Assembly (NCBI GenBank): GCA_905200945.1
Contig: CAJKMG010000001.1
Coordinates: 62,001 to 126,000, forward strand
Direction of reading: 5' to 3'
DNA length: 64,000 nucleotides
DNA from: an uncultured Akkermansia sp.
GTDB lineage: Bacteria > Verrucomicrobiota > Verrucomicrobiia > Verrucomicrobiales > Akkermansiaceae
In this document: positions 23,981 through 33,381 of the stretch, one piece after another
Layout of the letters: each line of letters begins with the position of its first letter
How positions within the stretch are numbered: position 1 is the stretch's first letter
Notes under the pieces: model-generated
Databases searched by the model: none
Told to the model about the DNA's origin: nothing
What the model saw: only the letters and a program-made list of their open reading frames with translations
Translations under genes and position numbers: made by a program

Positions 23981-24011
23981 GGGCCGCATCCGGAAAATTC
24001 CGGCGCGGCCC
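23981..24011 (-). terminator. hairpin downstream of rsfS
   Basis: GGGCCGC / GCGGCCC (23981-23987 and 24005-24011) encloses a second CCGGAA/TTCCGG stem. It lies 26 bp past the rsfS stop. There is no long T-run, so it is a probable but not typical terminator. Confidence 0.55.
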
Positions 24012-24036
24012 CAAATTTCAGGCATGGAAAGACGGG

Positions 24037-24387
24037 TCAATATTCCACCACGGGAGCATCCTTCCACAGAGTGTCCATGCCGTAGAATTCGCGCGTTTCC
24101 TGCCCCATGATGTGGACCATCACGTCAATGTAGTCCACTACGGACCACAATGCCACAGGCGTATCTTCCACATAGGTGGGGAGGGCTCCCGCCTTTTCCC
24201 GGACGGCTTCTTCCAGCTCCCGGATGACGGCGCGCAGATGGGGAACGGACAACCCCGTGCACACTACCATGAAATCCGTCAGGGAAGACATGCCCCGCAA
24301 GTCGTACACCCGCACATTTTCAGCCTTGGCGTCATCCGCGGCGCGGGCGCACATCCTGGCCAGTTCCATCGCATCGTTGGCTACCAT
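24037..24387 (-). CDS. rsfS: ribosome silencing factor RsfS
   Basis: RsfS binds ribosomal protein uL14 and blocks subunit joining when nutrients are short. The 116-residue protein has the family motifs VYDLRGMSSLTDFMVVCTG and WSVVDYIDVMVHIMGQETREFYG with the closing leader for W. Length and composition are typical. It follows ftsH by 21 bp on the same strand and is probably transcribed with it. Confidence 0.93.
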   Translation of the reverse strand: MVANDAMELARMCARAADDAKAENVRVYDLRGMSSLTDFMVVCTGLSVPHLRAVIRELEEAVREKAGALPTYVEDTPVALWSVVDYIDVMVHIMGQETREFYGMDTLWKDAPVVEY

Positions 24388-24408
24388 ATTCGATTCGTTT
24401 CTATTGAA

Positions 24409-26859
24409 TTATTTCTTTTCTCCGCCATCCTTGCCGGATTCATCAGCAGGAGTGCAGGAGGAAGGATCACGCTCCGCCTGTTCCAGCTTCTCTTCCTCCT
24501 TCCGTTCTTCAGCGCCGTCCCCGCAGGGCTCTTCAGCTTCGTCCTTCGCGGAATGGCCGGAATTATCCTTCCCGGGCTGTCCCTCCACTTCGGAAGGCAT
24601 GGGGGGCGGAGTCACCCTGGCGGGAGGGTTCTTCATTTCCCCGTATTCCAGAATATCCATGACCTGGGAACCTTCCAGCGTTTCAAACTCCATCAGGGCT
24701 TCCGTCAGGATATCCAGCTTGTCCCGGTTTTCCGTCAGGATGGCCATGGCGCGTTCATAAGCGCTGTCCACCAGGAAGCGGACTTCCGAGTCAATCAGCT
24801 CCGCCGTGGATTCGGAATAATTGCGGGAACGCGTCCCCAGGTCGCGGGCAATATAAACTTCTCCCTGGTGTTCGCCGTATTCAATCAACCCCAGTTTTTC
24901 GCTCATGCCGAATTCGCACACCATGCGCCGGGCCAGGTTGGTGGCGCTCTTGATGTCTCCGGTAGCGCCGCTGGTCACATCGCCAAAAACGATTTGTTCG
25001 GCGCAGCGCCCGCCCATCGCCACGACGAGCTGGTCCAGCATTTCGGACCGGAGCTGGTGCATCTTGTCGTCGGAAGGAAGCCACATGGTCATGCCGAGGG
25101 CCCCGCCGCGGGGAACAATGGTCACCCGGTGCAGCGGCTCGCTGTGCGGCGTTTTCAACAGGCAGATGGCATGCCCCGCCTCATGCACGGCGGTAATGCG
25201 GCGCCCCCGTTCGTTAATCGCCAGGCTGCGGCGTTCACGCCCCCAGCTGACCTTGTCGCGGGCTTCTTCCAATTCGGCCTCCGTAATCTCCTTCAGCCCC
25301 TTGCGGGCGGCCAGCAGGGCGGCTTCATTGACCAGGTTGGCCAGCTGAGCGCCGGAAAAGCCGGACGTGCCGCGGGCAATCCGCTCAAAGCTGACTCCGG
25401 GCGCCATCTTCACTTTTCTGGCATGCACCTGCAGGATCTGTTCGCGCCCCCGGACGTCCGGCAGGTTCACCACCACCTGCCGGTCGAAGCGGCCGGGACG
25501 CAGCAGGGCCGGGTCCAGAATATCCGCACGGTTGGTGGCGGCGATGACGATTACATTGGAGTTGTTTTCAAAACCGTCCATTTCCACCAGCAGGGCGTTC
25601 AGCGTCTGTTCCCGTTCGTCATTGCCGCCGCCCATGCCGTAGCCGCGCTGGCGGCCCACGGCGTCAATTTCATCAATGAAAATCAGGCTGGGAGCCGTCC
25701 TTTTGGCCTGTTCAAACATATCGCGGACGCGGCTCGCGCCCACCCCCACGAACATTTCCACAAAGTCCGAACCGCTGATGGAATAAAAGGAAGCGTTGGA
25801 TTCCCCGGCAATGGCCCGCGCCAGCAGGGTCTTGCCCGTACCGGGAGCCCCGACCATCAGCACACCGCGGGGAATGGTGGCGCCCAGGTCGCGGAATTTT
25901 TCCGGATTGCGCAGAAATTCCACCAGTTCCCACACTTCCTCCTTGGCTTCGCTGATGCCGGCCACATCCTTGAACGTCACCTTGTTCTTGTCCGGGGAAA
26001 TGAGGCGCGCCCGGCTTTTGCCAAAGCTCATGGCCCCCCGGGCCCCGCCGCTCTGCGCCCGGAACATGAAGAACAGAATCACCAGAATGAGCACGATGGG
26101 CAGCAGGTTCAGCAGGATGCCGCCCCAGGAGCCGGACTCACGCTTGAACTTCGTATCCGGCCCCAGCAGCTGCTTGACGCGGTCTCCCTGGAATTCCAGG
26201 GTAAAAGGCACTTCCACGCGTTCAAAACGCTGCTTGTCCACGGAAGCGTCTCCCGTGGCCGCAGGCCAGATGCGGGTGACAATCTGGCCGACCAGCACGT
26301 TCTGGTTGCCGTCTTCCGCCAGGACGATGCCGTCCTTTCCTCCGGCAATGCGGCCTTCCAGGGCCAGACGGTTAAATTCAGGCACGGAGAGCTTCTGCGC
26401 TCCCTCAGGAATGAGGGAAACATTCTTTCCCTCTTCCGTCCGGGACGGGCTCTCCACCACCCTGTAGCCGGAAAGCTCATTCAGCAAAGGCTTGTCGCGG
26501 TCCGGAAGGGACATGGAATAAGTAAGCGCAAAGGGAGCCATTTCCATCTTCGGCTGAATTTCCTTCCTGTACACCAGCGCGTGAATAACGCCTTCGGAAC
26601 CGTTCTCGCTCAGCACCACTTCCACGGGAGCCTTGGGATCGTTCAGAACCACGCGCCCCGCCTTATACTGGGCTTCAAAGGATTCCAGATTTTCCTTGCG
26701 GGGCCCCAACCCGAAGGATTCAGGGGTGAAAAAGCCAAACGCAAGGACGCCTACAATGAGAAGAACCATGACCCACACGCCCCAGTTGGGGGATTCGGGC
26801 CTGCCGGAGCCGGGAAATTTGGGAGGACGGGAAGGACTGGGTGGCATTCTGTCAGACAT
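24409..26859 (-). CDS. ftsH: ATP-dependent zinc metalloprotease FtsH
   Basis: FtsH extracts and degrades membrane and regulatory proteins. The 816-residue protein has a cytoplasmic Pro-rich start, a transmembrane helix (WGVWVMVLLIVGVLAFGFF), and an enlarged periplasmic part of about 210 residues. A second helix (GGILLNLLPIVLILVILFFMF) follows. The AAA+ domain has Walker A GAPGTGKT near 335, LIFIDEIDAVGR and the second region of homology NRADILDPALLRPGRFD. The zinc site is HEAGHA near 557. A long acidic tail (KDEAEEPCGDGAEERKEEE) is unusual but seen in some relatives. All catalytic residues are present. Confidence 0.96.
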   Translation of the reverse strand: MSDRMPPSPSRPPKFPGSGRPESPNWGVWVMVLLIVGVLAFGFFTPESFGLGPRKENLESFEAQYKAGRVVLNDPKAPVEVVLSENGSEGVIHALVYRKEIQPKMEMAPFALTYSMSLPDRDKPLLNELSGYRVVESPSRTEEGKNVSLIPEGAQKLSVPEFNRLALEGRIAGGKDGIVLAEDGNQNVLVGQIVTRIWPAATGDASVDKQRFERVEVPFTLEFQGDRVKQLLGPDTKFKRESGSWGGILLNLLPIVLILVILFFMFRAQSGGARGAMSFGKSRARLISPDKNKVTFKDVAGISEAKEEVWELVEFLRNPEKFRDLGATIPRGVLMVGAPGTGKTLLARAIAGESNASFYSISGSDFVEMFVGVGASRVRDMFEQAKRTAPSLIFIDEIDAVGRQRGYGMGGGNDEREQTLNALLVEMDGFENNSNVIVIAATNRADILDPALLRPGRFDRQVVVNLPDVRGREQILQVHARKVKMAPGVSFERIARGTSGFSGAQLANLVNEAALLAARKGLKEITEAELEEARDKVSWGRERRSLAINERGRRITAVHEAGHAICLLKTPHSEPLHRVTIVPRGGALGMTMWLPSDDKMHQLRSEMLDQLVVAMGGRCAEQIVFGDVTSGATGDIKSATNLARRMVCEFGMSEKLGLIEYGEHQGEVYIARDLGTRSRNYSESTAELIDSEVRFLVDSAYERAMAILTENRDKLDILTEALMEFETLEGSQVMDILEYGEMKNPPARVTPPPMPSEVEGQPGKDNSGHSAKDEAEEPCGDGAEERKEEEKLEQAERDPSSCTPADESGKDGGEKK

Positions 26860-27024
26860 AATGTGGTTAGCACACAGAAGTTAATGAATAGGGCGGCATG
26901 ATACGCGAGTCCTTGTAAAATAAAACTTTTTTCCGAGACATGCCAGACAGCCGCCGCTGGGCGGGACCGCACCGTTCCGGGGCCGGGGCTCTTCCCGGCA
27001 ATAAGGCCATAGCCGGAGCAGGCC

Positions 27025-27822
27025 TCATTCCCGCTTCCTTTTCCTGCGCCGTCCTTCGTGGTTCGCGCTTTCTCCGTTCATGCGCTGCCGGAGACGCCGC
27101 TTCCACTGGGGTACCCTTTCCTCCGCCGGGAGCGCATGGGAACCGGCCTCTTCCCGGCTTTTTTCCTGCCAGAGCCCCTCATCCCGTGCGTTCAGCCGCT
27201 CCCGCCTCCTCTGCGCCTGGATTTCCGCCAGTTTTTTGGCTCTCCGGATTTCCACCCGCTTGCTCACCTCCCCGTGGGCGGAGGTCACGCGCCAGGGGCC
27301 GATGCGGCGGGGATAAGTAATGGGCGCGCAAACCAGTTCCGCATCCAGAAAACGCATGGAGCCCACCAGCAGGTTCTTGACATTCGCCAGCAGGCCTCCG
27401 TCCGTCCAGACGCCGCCCATGCCCATTTCCAGCAGAAAGGCCAGATGGAGCGTCTCCGCTCCCGATGCCTGAATGGAAAAATCCCTCAGGGAAATGCCCT
27501 CCGCCGGTTTCTCGTCCGGGGCGGCCACGGAAGCGGCACGGAGGAGGAACATCGTATCCCGGACCTTGCGGCTCAGGGCGCAGACCAGTTCCCCCACCTT
27601 GGGCCGGGCGTCAAAACGGTAATCCTTCACTTCCACCAGCCACAGATCCCTGCGTTCCGGATGATACAGCAGAAAATCCATCTCCTTGCATCCCCCGCAG
27701 AAATTCTGTGCCTGCCGGGCATAATAATCCGAGCATTCAATGCGGCACACCACGTAGCCTTCATCGATCCAGAAACGGTGGACGCCCTCCACGTAATAAG
27801 CTTTTGACGGCTTATGACTCAT
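27025..27822 (-). CDS. PD-(D/E)XK nuclease-like protein paired with an ATPase
   Basis: The 265-residue protein has the core pattern of the PD-(D/E)XK nuclease superfamily: Asp49 in KEMDFLLYHP and Glu64-x-Lys66 in LVEVKDYR, after a helix with Cys42/Cys45 (FCGGC). The region to about 180 looks folded; the tail from 185 is highly basic (RRAKKLAEIQAQRRRERLN..., ending RRKRKRE), suiting nucleic-acid binding. The start overlaps the end of the upstream ATPase by 11 bp, so the two are translated together. I know of no named family for this protein. A nuclease effector controlled by the ATPase is the natural reading, but activity is inferred from motif spacing only. Confidence 0.6.
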   Translation of the reverse strand: MSHKPSKAYYVEGVHRFWIDEGYVVCRIECSDYYARQAQNFCGGCKEMDFLLYHPERRDLWLVEVKDYRFDARPKVGELVCALSRKVRDTMFLLRAASVAAPDEKPAEGISLRDFSIQASGAETLHLAFLLEMGMGGVWTDGGLLANVKNLLVGSMRFLDAELVCAPITYPRRIGPWRVTSAHGEVSKRVEIRRAKKLAEIQAQRRRERLNARDEGLWQEKSREEAGSHALPAEERVPQWKRRLRQRMNGESANHEGRRRKRKRE

Positions 27823-28888
27823 AACTCAGCTTCAAATACCTGTCCGCCTGTTCGATTTCCGCTTCAAGAGACTCGATAGGCCCCACGTCCTCCAGGGACT
27901 CTCCCCAGGACACTCTTACCCCGGAACGTTCCCCCCGCGGCACGCTCATCCCGAAAAACTTTCTCTTCACCATGGCATTGCGGGGTTCGGAAAGCTGAAT
28001 CATCAGTTCTCGCAGCAGGAACAGGCTGTGGGAGGACAAAATAACCTGCACCCCTGTCTTGGCAAGCCCCGTCAGGGTTTTCACCAGCACGGGCAGGTGG
28101 GAGGCGTTCAGATTCATTTCCGGTTCATCCCAGAACAGGACGGAACCTTTTTTCACGGCCCCGTTCCGGATCAGATAGCTCAGCGTTCCCAGCCTTTTGA
28201 ATCCTTCCGCCACCAGGCTCATCTCTATCGGCTGCTGTCCGGGACGCTGCAAAAAGAACCGCCCGTCACGCTTCACCACCTTCCCCCCGATAATTTTTTC
28301 CAGCCTGGCAACCACGCGCCCGGCGTCCGTACTGATGGGCTCCGCTTCCGCCTCCACGTCCAGATAACGGCAGAGGTCCCAACTGCCGCCGTCCAGGAAC
28401 TCAGGGAATCTGCTTCCCACCTGCACAAAGCTCGGATAAATGGTCAGAACCTCCCGCGCCGCCAGGAACACTACCGGCACGTTCAAAAAACGCCGGGGCA
28501 TTTCCCGGATGCACAGCCCCTCCTCCTCTTGCCCCGCCTGGAAATCAAACACCAGGTTCCCCATGCCCTCCGGCACGCCGTCCCCCTCCATGGAGGCCTC
28601 CACGCGCGCATGGGCGTTCCCCCGGTTCCGGGCCGTCAGCCCGGCCAGCCCGCGGGAGGCAAATACCCGCATCAGGTCTTTCCTGAGCCGCTGTTCCTCC
28701 GCCCACTTCTCCGGCAGGGATTTTCTCCCCCCGTCAGCGCTCCACTTGGCCACGGTATAGCATAATTTCAGCAAATGGCTTTTGCCGGAATCATTGCCAC
28801 CCACCACCACATTGATTCCCGGAACAAACTCAAAATGCTCTCTCCCGGGAAACACCGTCACGCCGCTCACCAGTAGGTCATGTATCAT
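27812..28888 (-). CDS. AAA/ABC-type ATPase of an ATPase-nuclease pair
   Basis: The 358-residue protein is an OLD/AAA_21-like P-loop ATPase. Walker A is GGNDSGKS (30-37). A Walker B/signature region reads VLFWDEPEMNLNASHLPVLV, followed by VILSSHSLFLLRELMI, the H-loop-type segment shared by SMC/OLD-like ATPases. No nuclease (Toprim) domain is attached; that role seems to fall to the overlapping downstream gene. The frame continues further upstream, but that extension is antisense to menB, so ATG 28888 (MIHDLLVSGV) is used. The nearest known arrangements are two-gene anti-phage systems built of an ATPase plus a nuclease. The assignment to defence is inference. Confidence 0.8.
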   Translation of the reverse strand: MIHDLLVSGVTVFPGREHFEFVPGINVVVGGNDSGKSHLLKLCYTVAKWSADGGRKSLPEKWAEEQRLRKDLMRVFASRGLAGLTARNRGNAHARVEASMEGDGVPEGMGNLVFDFQAGQEEEGLCIREMPRRFLNVPVVFLAAREVLTIYPSFVQVGSRFPEFLDGGSWDLCRYLDVEAEAEPISTDAGRVVARLEKIIGGKVVKRDGRFFLQRPGQQPIEMSLVAEGFKRLGTLSYLIRNGAVKKGSVLFWDEPEMNLNASHLPVLVKTLTGLAKTGVQVILSSHSLFLLRELMIQLSEPRNAMVKRKFFGMSVPRGERSGVRVSWGESLEDVGPIESLEAEIEQADRYLKLSYES

Positions 28889-29098
28889 ACCGTTCCCAAT
28901 GTAGCACAGAAGAGCAGGCCGTAAATGACAAAAGCCGCCAGCTTCCGTCCACCGGGGGGCCTTCCGGAAAACACCGGAAATAACGGAGAAAACGCACATG
29001 GACGCCGTGCCGCCCCATCCCCCGCAGGTTCCGGACATACCCGGAAGGCGGCGCATTTTAGGCTTCCCATTGCCGGGAGCCTTATTAAAGTAATCCGT

Positions 29099-29923
29099 AT
29101 GAGCGCACAATGGACCACCGCCAGGGAATACACGGACATCAAGTATGAAACAACGGACAACGGCAGCATCGCAAAAATCACGATTAACCGCCCCCACGTC
29201 CGCAATGCGTTCCGTCCCCTGACCGTGCATGAAATGCTCAACGCCCTGAACGCCGCCCATGAAGACCCCAAGGTGGGCGTGGTCATCCTGACCGGGGAAG
29301 GCCCGGACGCCTTCTGCTCCGGAGGCGACCAGAAAGTGCGCGGGGACGCCGGCTACATCGGTGAAGACGGAGTGCCGCGACTGAATATTCTGGATGTGCA
29401 GCGCACCATCCGCACGATGCCCAAGCCTGTCGTCGCCATGGTGGCCGGATACGCCATCGGAGGAGGACACGTCCTCCACGTCGTCTGCGACCTCACCATC
29501 GCCGCGGACAACGCCACATTCGGACAGACAGGGCCCAAAGTGGGCTCCTTTGACGGAGGCCTCGGCTCCTCCTACCTGGCGCGCATCGTAGGCCAGAAAA
29601 AAGCGAGGGAAATCTGGTACCTGTGCAGACAGTACGACGCCCGGCAAGCACTGGACATGGGCCTGGTCAACACCGTAGTGCCTCTGGAGGAGCTGGAGGA
29701 GGAAACGCTCTCCTGGTGCCGCCAGATGCTCCGCCACAGTCCCCTGGCCCTGCGCTGCCTGAAAGCATCCCTGAACGCTGACTGTGACGGGCAGATGGGT
29801 CTGCTGGACCTGGCCGGCAACGCAACCCTGCTTTACTATATGAGCGAAGAAGCGAAGGAAGGAAAAAACGCCTTCGTTGAAAAACGCGCTCCGGACTTTT
29901 CCAAATTCCCCAGACTTCCTTAA
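29099..29923 (+). CDS. menB: 1,4-dihydroxy-2-naphthoyl-CoA synthase
   Basis: MenB closes the second ring in menaquinone synthesis. The 274-residue crotonase-fold protein has GGDQKVRGD with the oxyanion-hole Gly-Gly. VAGYAIGGGHVLHVVCDLTIAA, FGQTGPKVGSFDGGLGSSYLA and the C-terminal FVEKRAPDFSKFPRLP are diagnostic of MenB rather than general enoyl-CoA hydratases. ATG 29099 (MSAQWTTAREYTDIKYE) starts at the normal family position. It is followed after 19 bp by a membrane-protein gene. No other men genes are in the window. Confidence 0.95.
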   Translation: MSAQWTTAREYTDIKYETTDNGSIAKITINRPHVRNAFRPLTVHEMLNALNAAHEDPKVGVVILTGEGPDAFCSGGDQKVRGDAGYIGEDGVPRLNILDVQRTIRTMPKPVVAMVAGYAIGGGHVLHVVCDLTIAADNATFGQTGPKVGSFDGGLGSSYLARIVGQKKAREIWYLCRQYDARQALDMGLVNTVVPLEELEEETLSWCRQMLRHSPLALRCLKASLNADCDGQMGLLDLAGNATLLYYMSEEAKEGKNAFVEKRAPDFSKFPRLP

Positions 29924-29942
29924 CTTCCCCCCTTTCCGCACC

Positions 29943-30773
29943 ATGGTCCCCAGCTCCGACAATGAAGGCGCTCCCCGGAACGGCACCGCCGGCAGGGATT
30001 CCCTGCGCGACCTGCCGGAACATGAAAACATCGTGGAACATTTCTACGATCAGGAAGATCAGGACTCCCGGGAAAAAACCGTCCGTGAAAAAACGCCCTT
30101 CTCCCTGATCGGCAATCTCATCTTCCTGCTGACCATAGCCATTCTGGCCGCTATTTCCTGGCTGGTTTACTCTTCCTGGTGCCCGCAGAAGACGGATGAC
30201 CTGCCCGGCTTCCGCCAAAGGGAAAATGCTCCGGATATCCCCAGAATCCTCAAGCAGGCCATCAACAGGGACGCCTCCGTTTCATTCTCGGAAGAAGACA
30301 TCAACCGCTATCTGGCTTCCTCCATCCACCCTCTGCAGCACGGAGCCCTGGCCATCTTCGCAACCAACCCGGCGGTAGGCATCCGGCTGCACGGCGGCAA
30401 GGAACAGCCGGACGGGACCATCGGTGAAGGATACATGGAGATCATCATCGAACGCTATACGGGCATCGACTCCCGCCAGACGATTTCCCTGTTCCTGACG
30501 CCCTTCCAATCCCTGGACCCGCATAATTACATGGCGGTGCAGACCCGTTTCGAATTCTACAATGACGAAACGCTTCCGGGAGGAATTCACGTGGGGGGCA
30601 CCATCGGCAGCCTTTCCGTTCCCCAGGGTTACATGATCTTTCTCCTGCCCGCGTTTGAAAACCTGCTTCAGGCCTATCTGCCGCTCATCCACATGATTGA
30701 AGAAAGCGGCATGGGCATTCATATCAGTGAAGGCAGGCTGAACCTGACTCCTCCGCAAAAGCGTACGCTGTAG
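29943..30773 (+). CDS. membrane-anchored protein of unknown function
   Basis: The 276-residue protein has a charged cytoplasmic N-terminus of about 50 residues, one transmembrane helix (IGNLIFLLTIAILAAISWLVY) and a periplasmic domain of about 200 residues. The domain has predicted beta strands and a second hydrophobic stretch (GYMIFLLPAFENLLQAYLPLI). ATG 29943 is selected, 19 bp after menB, because the frame upstream overlaps menB. No family is recognised. It is probably co-transcribed with menB, although no functional link is evident. Confidence 0.65.
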   Translation: MVPSSDNEGAPRNGTAGRDSLRDLPEHENIVEHFYDQEDQDSREKTVREKTPFSLIGNLIFLLTIAILAAISWLVYSSWCPQKTDDLPGFRQRENAPDIPRILKQAINRDASVSFSEEDINRYLASSIHPLQHGALAIFATNPAVGIRLHGGKEQPDGTIGEGYMEIIIERYTGIDSRQTISLFLTPFQSLDPHNYMAVQTRFEFYNDETLPGGIHVGGTIGSLSVPQGYMIFLLPAFENLLQAYLPLIHMIEESGMGIHISEGRLNLTPPQKRTL

Positions 30774-30849
30774 GTTAGAAGGCCCCAAGGCCTTCCGCAA
30801 TCACCGACCATCCTTCCAAGCAACAGCCTCCGCTTTCCGGCCCCAGCAT

Positions 30850-31806
30850 TCAATCTTTCTCCAGATCCCTGACCATCAATGTCATGTATTCCTCTGGCCA
30901 GGAATAAGTAATCTGCCCCGCATCATTGAAAACCGCTACCAGGCGGATGGAATCCCTTCCATCTGAAAGCACCAGCACGGTTTCATCCTTTTCAAAATCG
31001 TAACGGGGCTTGCCCAATTTGAATGCCTCATTCCTGCGGTCCGTCCTCAGCCAGGCGCGCGCCTGCTCCATCGTCAGCCCCCGCAGAGCCCGGGCATCCC
31101 TGAAAACGCGCCGCGCCGCATTCATCGCTGCAGGGCTGGAAACTACCATGCCGTCCCGGAACGGACGGGTTTCCCACATGCGGTCAATATCCCGGTCCAG
31201 AGCGCCGCTCATCCCCCCGGAAAGGAAAAACACGGCTGCGGGCCAGGCCAGGAAAATCCCCGCAACCCATATTGTCAGCCGTTTGCGGCTCCTGGAAAGA
31301 GCCGCTATTCCCTGGGCTATTTTCCCCCACTTTTCCACCAGTTCCCGGTCCGCATGCCCGAACAGAAAATTCACCTGTCTGCGTTCTATGCCGCCCCGCA
31401 GTTCAGCCACCGTCTTTCCCTTCTCCGGGGCCAGATCCTCCAGTGTGGGGCTTCCTTCCACGAAGTGGCGGAAAACCTTGGGCCACAGCACGGGAATAAC
31501 CGCAAACCGGATCGTGAGCAAAACCAGGCTGCCCACCAGGCAGCCGCTTACAAACAGAACGTCAAACGAACGGCTGAAAAAATAATCCGGATTCCACATC
31601 CAGATAAAAGGAGCCGCCAGATACATCCCCAGGGAAAACAGGCACCATGACCAGACTATGGCGGAAAAACGGCTGGCCGCCACGACTACCCCCAGCAGAA
31701 ACAAAAAGGCCCCCAGGACAATTCCCCACGGAAACGCTCCGTAAATGGCGGCAGGGAAAGCCAGGATCATCAATGCCGTACCCGCGGGCTGCCGAACTTT
31801 TTGCAT
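30850..31806 (-). CDS. polytopic membrane protein of unknown function
   Basis: The 318-residue protein has four N-terminal hydrophobic helices (two near 10-50, two near 60-115), a cytoplasmic middle section with a possible helical pair, then a fifth helix near 180-205 (IWVAGIFLAWPAAVFFLSGG). A soluble C-terminal domain follows. ATG 31806 (MQKVRQPAG) is used; upstream codons give no sensible extension. No family is recognised. It lies convergent with the menB operon and just downstream of the TolC-like gene on the same strand (86-bp gap). Confidence 0.65.
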   Translation of the reverse strand: MQKVRQPAGTALMILAFPAAIYGAFPWGIVLGAFLFLLGVVVAASRFSAIVWSWCLFSLGMYLAAPFIWMWNPDYFFSRSFDVLFVSGCLVGSLVLLTIRFAVIPVLWPKVFRHFVEGSPTLEDLAPEKGKTVAELRGGIERRQVNFLFGHADRELVEKWGKIAQGIAALSRSRKRLTIWVAGIFLAWPAAVFFLSGGMSGALDRDIDRMWETRPFRDGMVVSSPAAMNAARRVFRDARALRGLTMEQARAWLRTDRRNEAFKLGKPRYDFEKDETVLVLSDGRDSIRLVAVFNDAGQITYSWPEEYMTLMVRDLEKD

Positions 31807-31892
31807 ATCCGGACCATAGCACAAGCCCTTGAAAGCATCAAGAAAGGAAACCCCCGCAGTCACACAGGGAGTCCCCCTCATCCTCCCCTGCC

Positions 31893-33131
31893 TTACTTCA
31901 GCCAGCCGTATTCCATGATGAGAGCCGCTTCCACCTCCGCATTCTTGGAAGCTTCATTGTCCAGGTCAGCATACATTTTCCTGATATCCTTCCTCTGTTC
32001 CAGATATTCATCTCCGGAAACGGATAATCTGGACTCCTTGAACGCTATTTCCTTCATCAGCACACCCCGCCAAAGCTCAAACCTCCTGCGGCTCTCCAGC
32101 AGCGCGGCTATCTTGATACGCCGCCGCTGCAGTTCCATCACCACTTCGCGCTGCAGCAGTTCATGGCTTTCTTTGGCCGATTTATACTGGAACCAGGATG
32201 TCAGGCGCGTATCCAGCTCCTCCCGCAGGCTCATGTTCACTTTCATATCGCCCGCTCCCGCGAAAAAACCGCCGTACGTCCCGCCCGTGCTGGAAAACAG
32301 GGTCGGGCTGTAAAAATTAATATCCACGGAAGGGAAGAACTTCAGCTTGGCATTCAGCACCTGGAGGCGGGAAGCTTCCAGCTCCATGGCCACCATCGTC
32401 ACCACCAGCAGATCCAGCTGCCGGGACGCAGCCCTGTACCTGCCCCAATCCAGCCTGGGCATCGTTTCAGGTTTCACCAGCCACCGGGCATCCATATTCC
32501 CCAGCAACACGGCAAACCCCTGGGAAATCTCATTCAAATTCCGTTCCCATTCCAGGTCCAGCTTTTTTTTCTGGACGCCATCATCGTCATAAGGAAGGGA
32601 GCTCAGCTGGTTGTTGTAGCTGAGCTGCGCATTCCGGAAGGAAAGCACTTGCTGGTACAATCTGGCCACCAGCTCCCTTTTTTTCATCTCCAGCGTCTTT
32701 TCCGCCGTATAAACGGCCGCCTTGGCGGAATAATAATCAAACGGGATCTGGGTGAGGGACGGCATGTTGAACAGGATGTTCGTATTGTATTCCACATCGC
32801 TGGCCGTCACTTTGGCCAGATCGCTCAATTCCTTGGTCAGCATCCAGTCCAGATTGACACCGGGGATAATCTGGGTAAACACATTGATGACGGAACGTTT
32901 TGTCGTCTTGAGAGACTGTTCCGATTTCTTCAAGTCAATATTCCGTTCCATCATCATCCCCAGGGCCTGGTGCCATGAAATTTCCTTCCGCGGCAGCCGC
33001 CGCCAATCGGGAACGGCATCCATCCGGGCCATCAGTTCCCCCGCTTTTTTTTCCATGTGCCTTTCCACGGAGCAGGAGGTACATGCCGCCGCACAGAGGC
33101 AGAGGCACAACGCAACCCTCAGCCAAGCCAT
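31893..33131 (-). CDS. TolC-like outer-membrane efflux lipoprotein
   Basis: The 412-residue protein fits the TolC/NodT-type outer-membrane channel family. It has a lipoprotein signal (MAWLRVALCLCLCAAACTS then Cys), a long alpha-helical body and a repeated, paired structure. Helices such as WHQALGMMMERNIDLKKSEQ and LRVE-like heptads are separated by short beta segments (FFPSVDINFYSP). It would form the outer channel of an efflux or secretion system. The HlyD-ABC-FtsX operon at 34574-37366 on the same strand lacks its own channel, so this could be the partner; the two lipoprotein genes between them are on the other strand. An alternative ATG lies at 33140. Confidence 0.7.
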   Translation of the reverse strand: MAWLRVALCLCLCAAACTSCSVERHMEKKAGELMARMDAVPDWRRLPRKEISWHQALGMMMERNIDLKKSEQSLKTTKRSVINVFTQIIPGVNLDWMLTKELSDLAKVTASDVEYNTNILFNMPSLTQIPFDYYSAKAAVYTAEKTLEMKKRELVARLYQQVLSFRNAQLSYNNQLSSLPYDDDGVQKKKLDLEWERNLNEISQGFAVLLGNMDARWLVKPETMPRLDWGRYRAASRQLDLLVVTMVAMELEASRLQVLNAKLKFFPSVDINFYSPTLFSSTGGTYGGFFAGAGDMKVNMSLREELDTRLTSWFQYKSAKESHELLQREVVMELQRRRIKIAALLESRRRFELWRGVLMKEIAFKESRLSVSGDEYLEQRKDIRKMYADLDNEASKNAEVEAALIMEYGWLK

Positions 33132-33330
33132 TTCAAACATGGAATACAGGAAAGAACGGACAACCGGGGGAAAAGGGAACATACAAGCCCCTTGTTACAT
33201 AGCTCCTGCCCCTGAAAAGTCAAGCATCAACACGCCCGGCGGGGGAAGAAGGGAAAAAGAGGTTCTGAAGCGCAGAGAATCCGGTTTTTCCCTTTCCTGT
33301 GTAAAAAATACTTACCATCCGATTCCTATC

Positions 33331-33355
33331 TTGACAAATCATGTGTGATATCACA
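33331..33355 (+). promoter_or_regulatory. TTGACA box and perfect palindrome upstream of the lipoprotein pair
   Basis: TTGACA (33331-33336) is followed by the 12-bp palindrome TGTGATATCACA (33344-33355), in the position of a repressor site between -35 and -10. No convincing -10 is visible. The palindrome resembles CRP half-sites, but with a 2-bp rather than 6-bp spacer. Confidence 0.4.
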
Positions 33356-33381
33356 GTTTATCGGAAAATTATTATCCTTTT

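Noticed and set aside
24112..26901. 929-codon open frame on the plus strand
   Set aside because: Antisense to rsfS and ftsH, both certain genes.
28889..30031. Upstream extension of the ATPase frame
   Set aside because: It is antisense to menB; the ATPase fold starts at the ATG at 28888.
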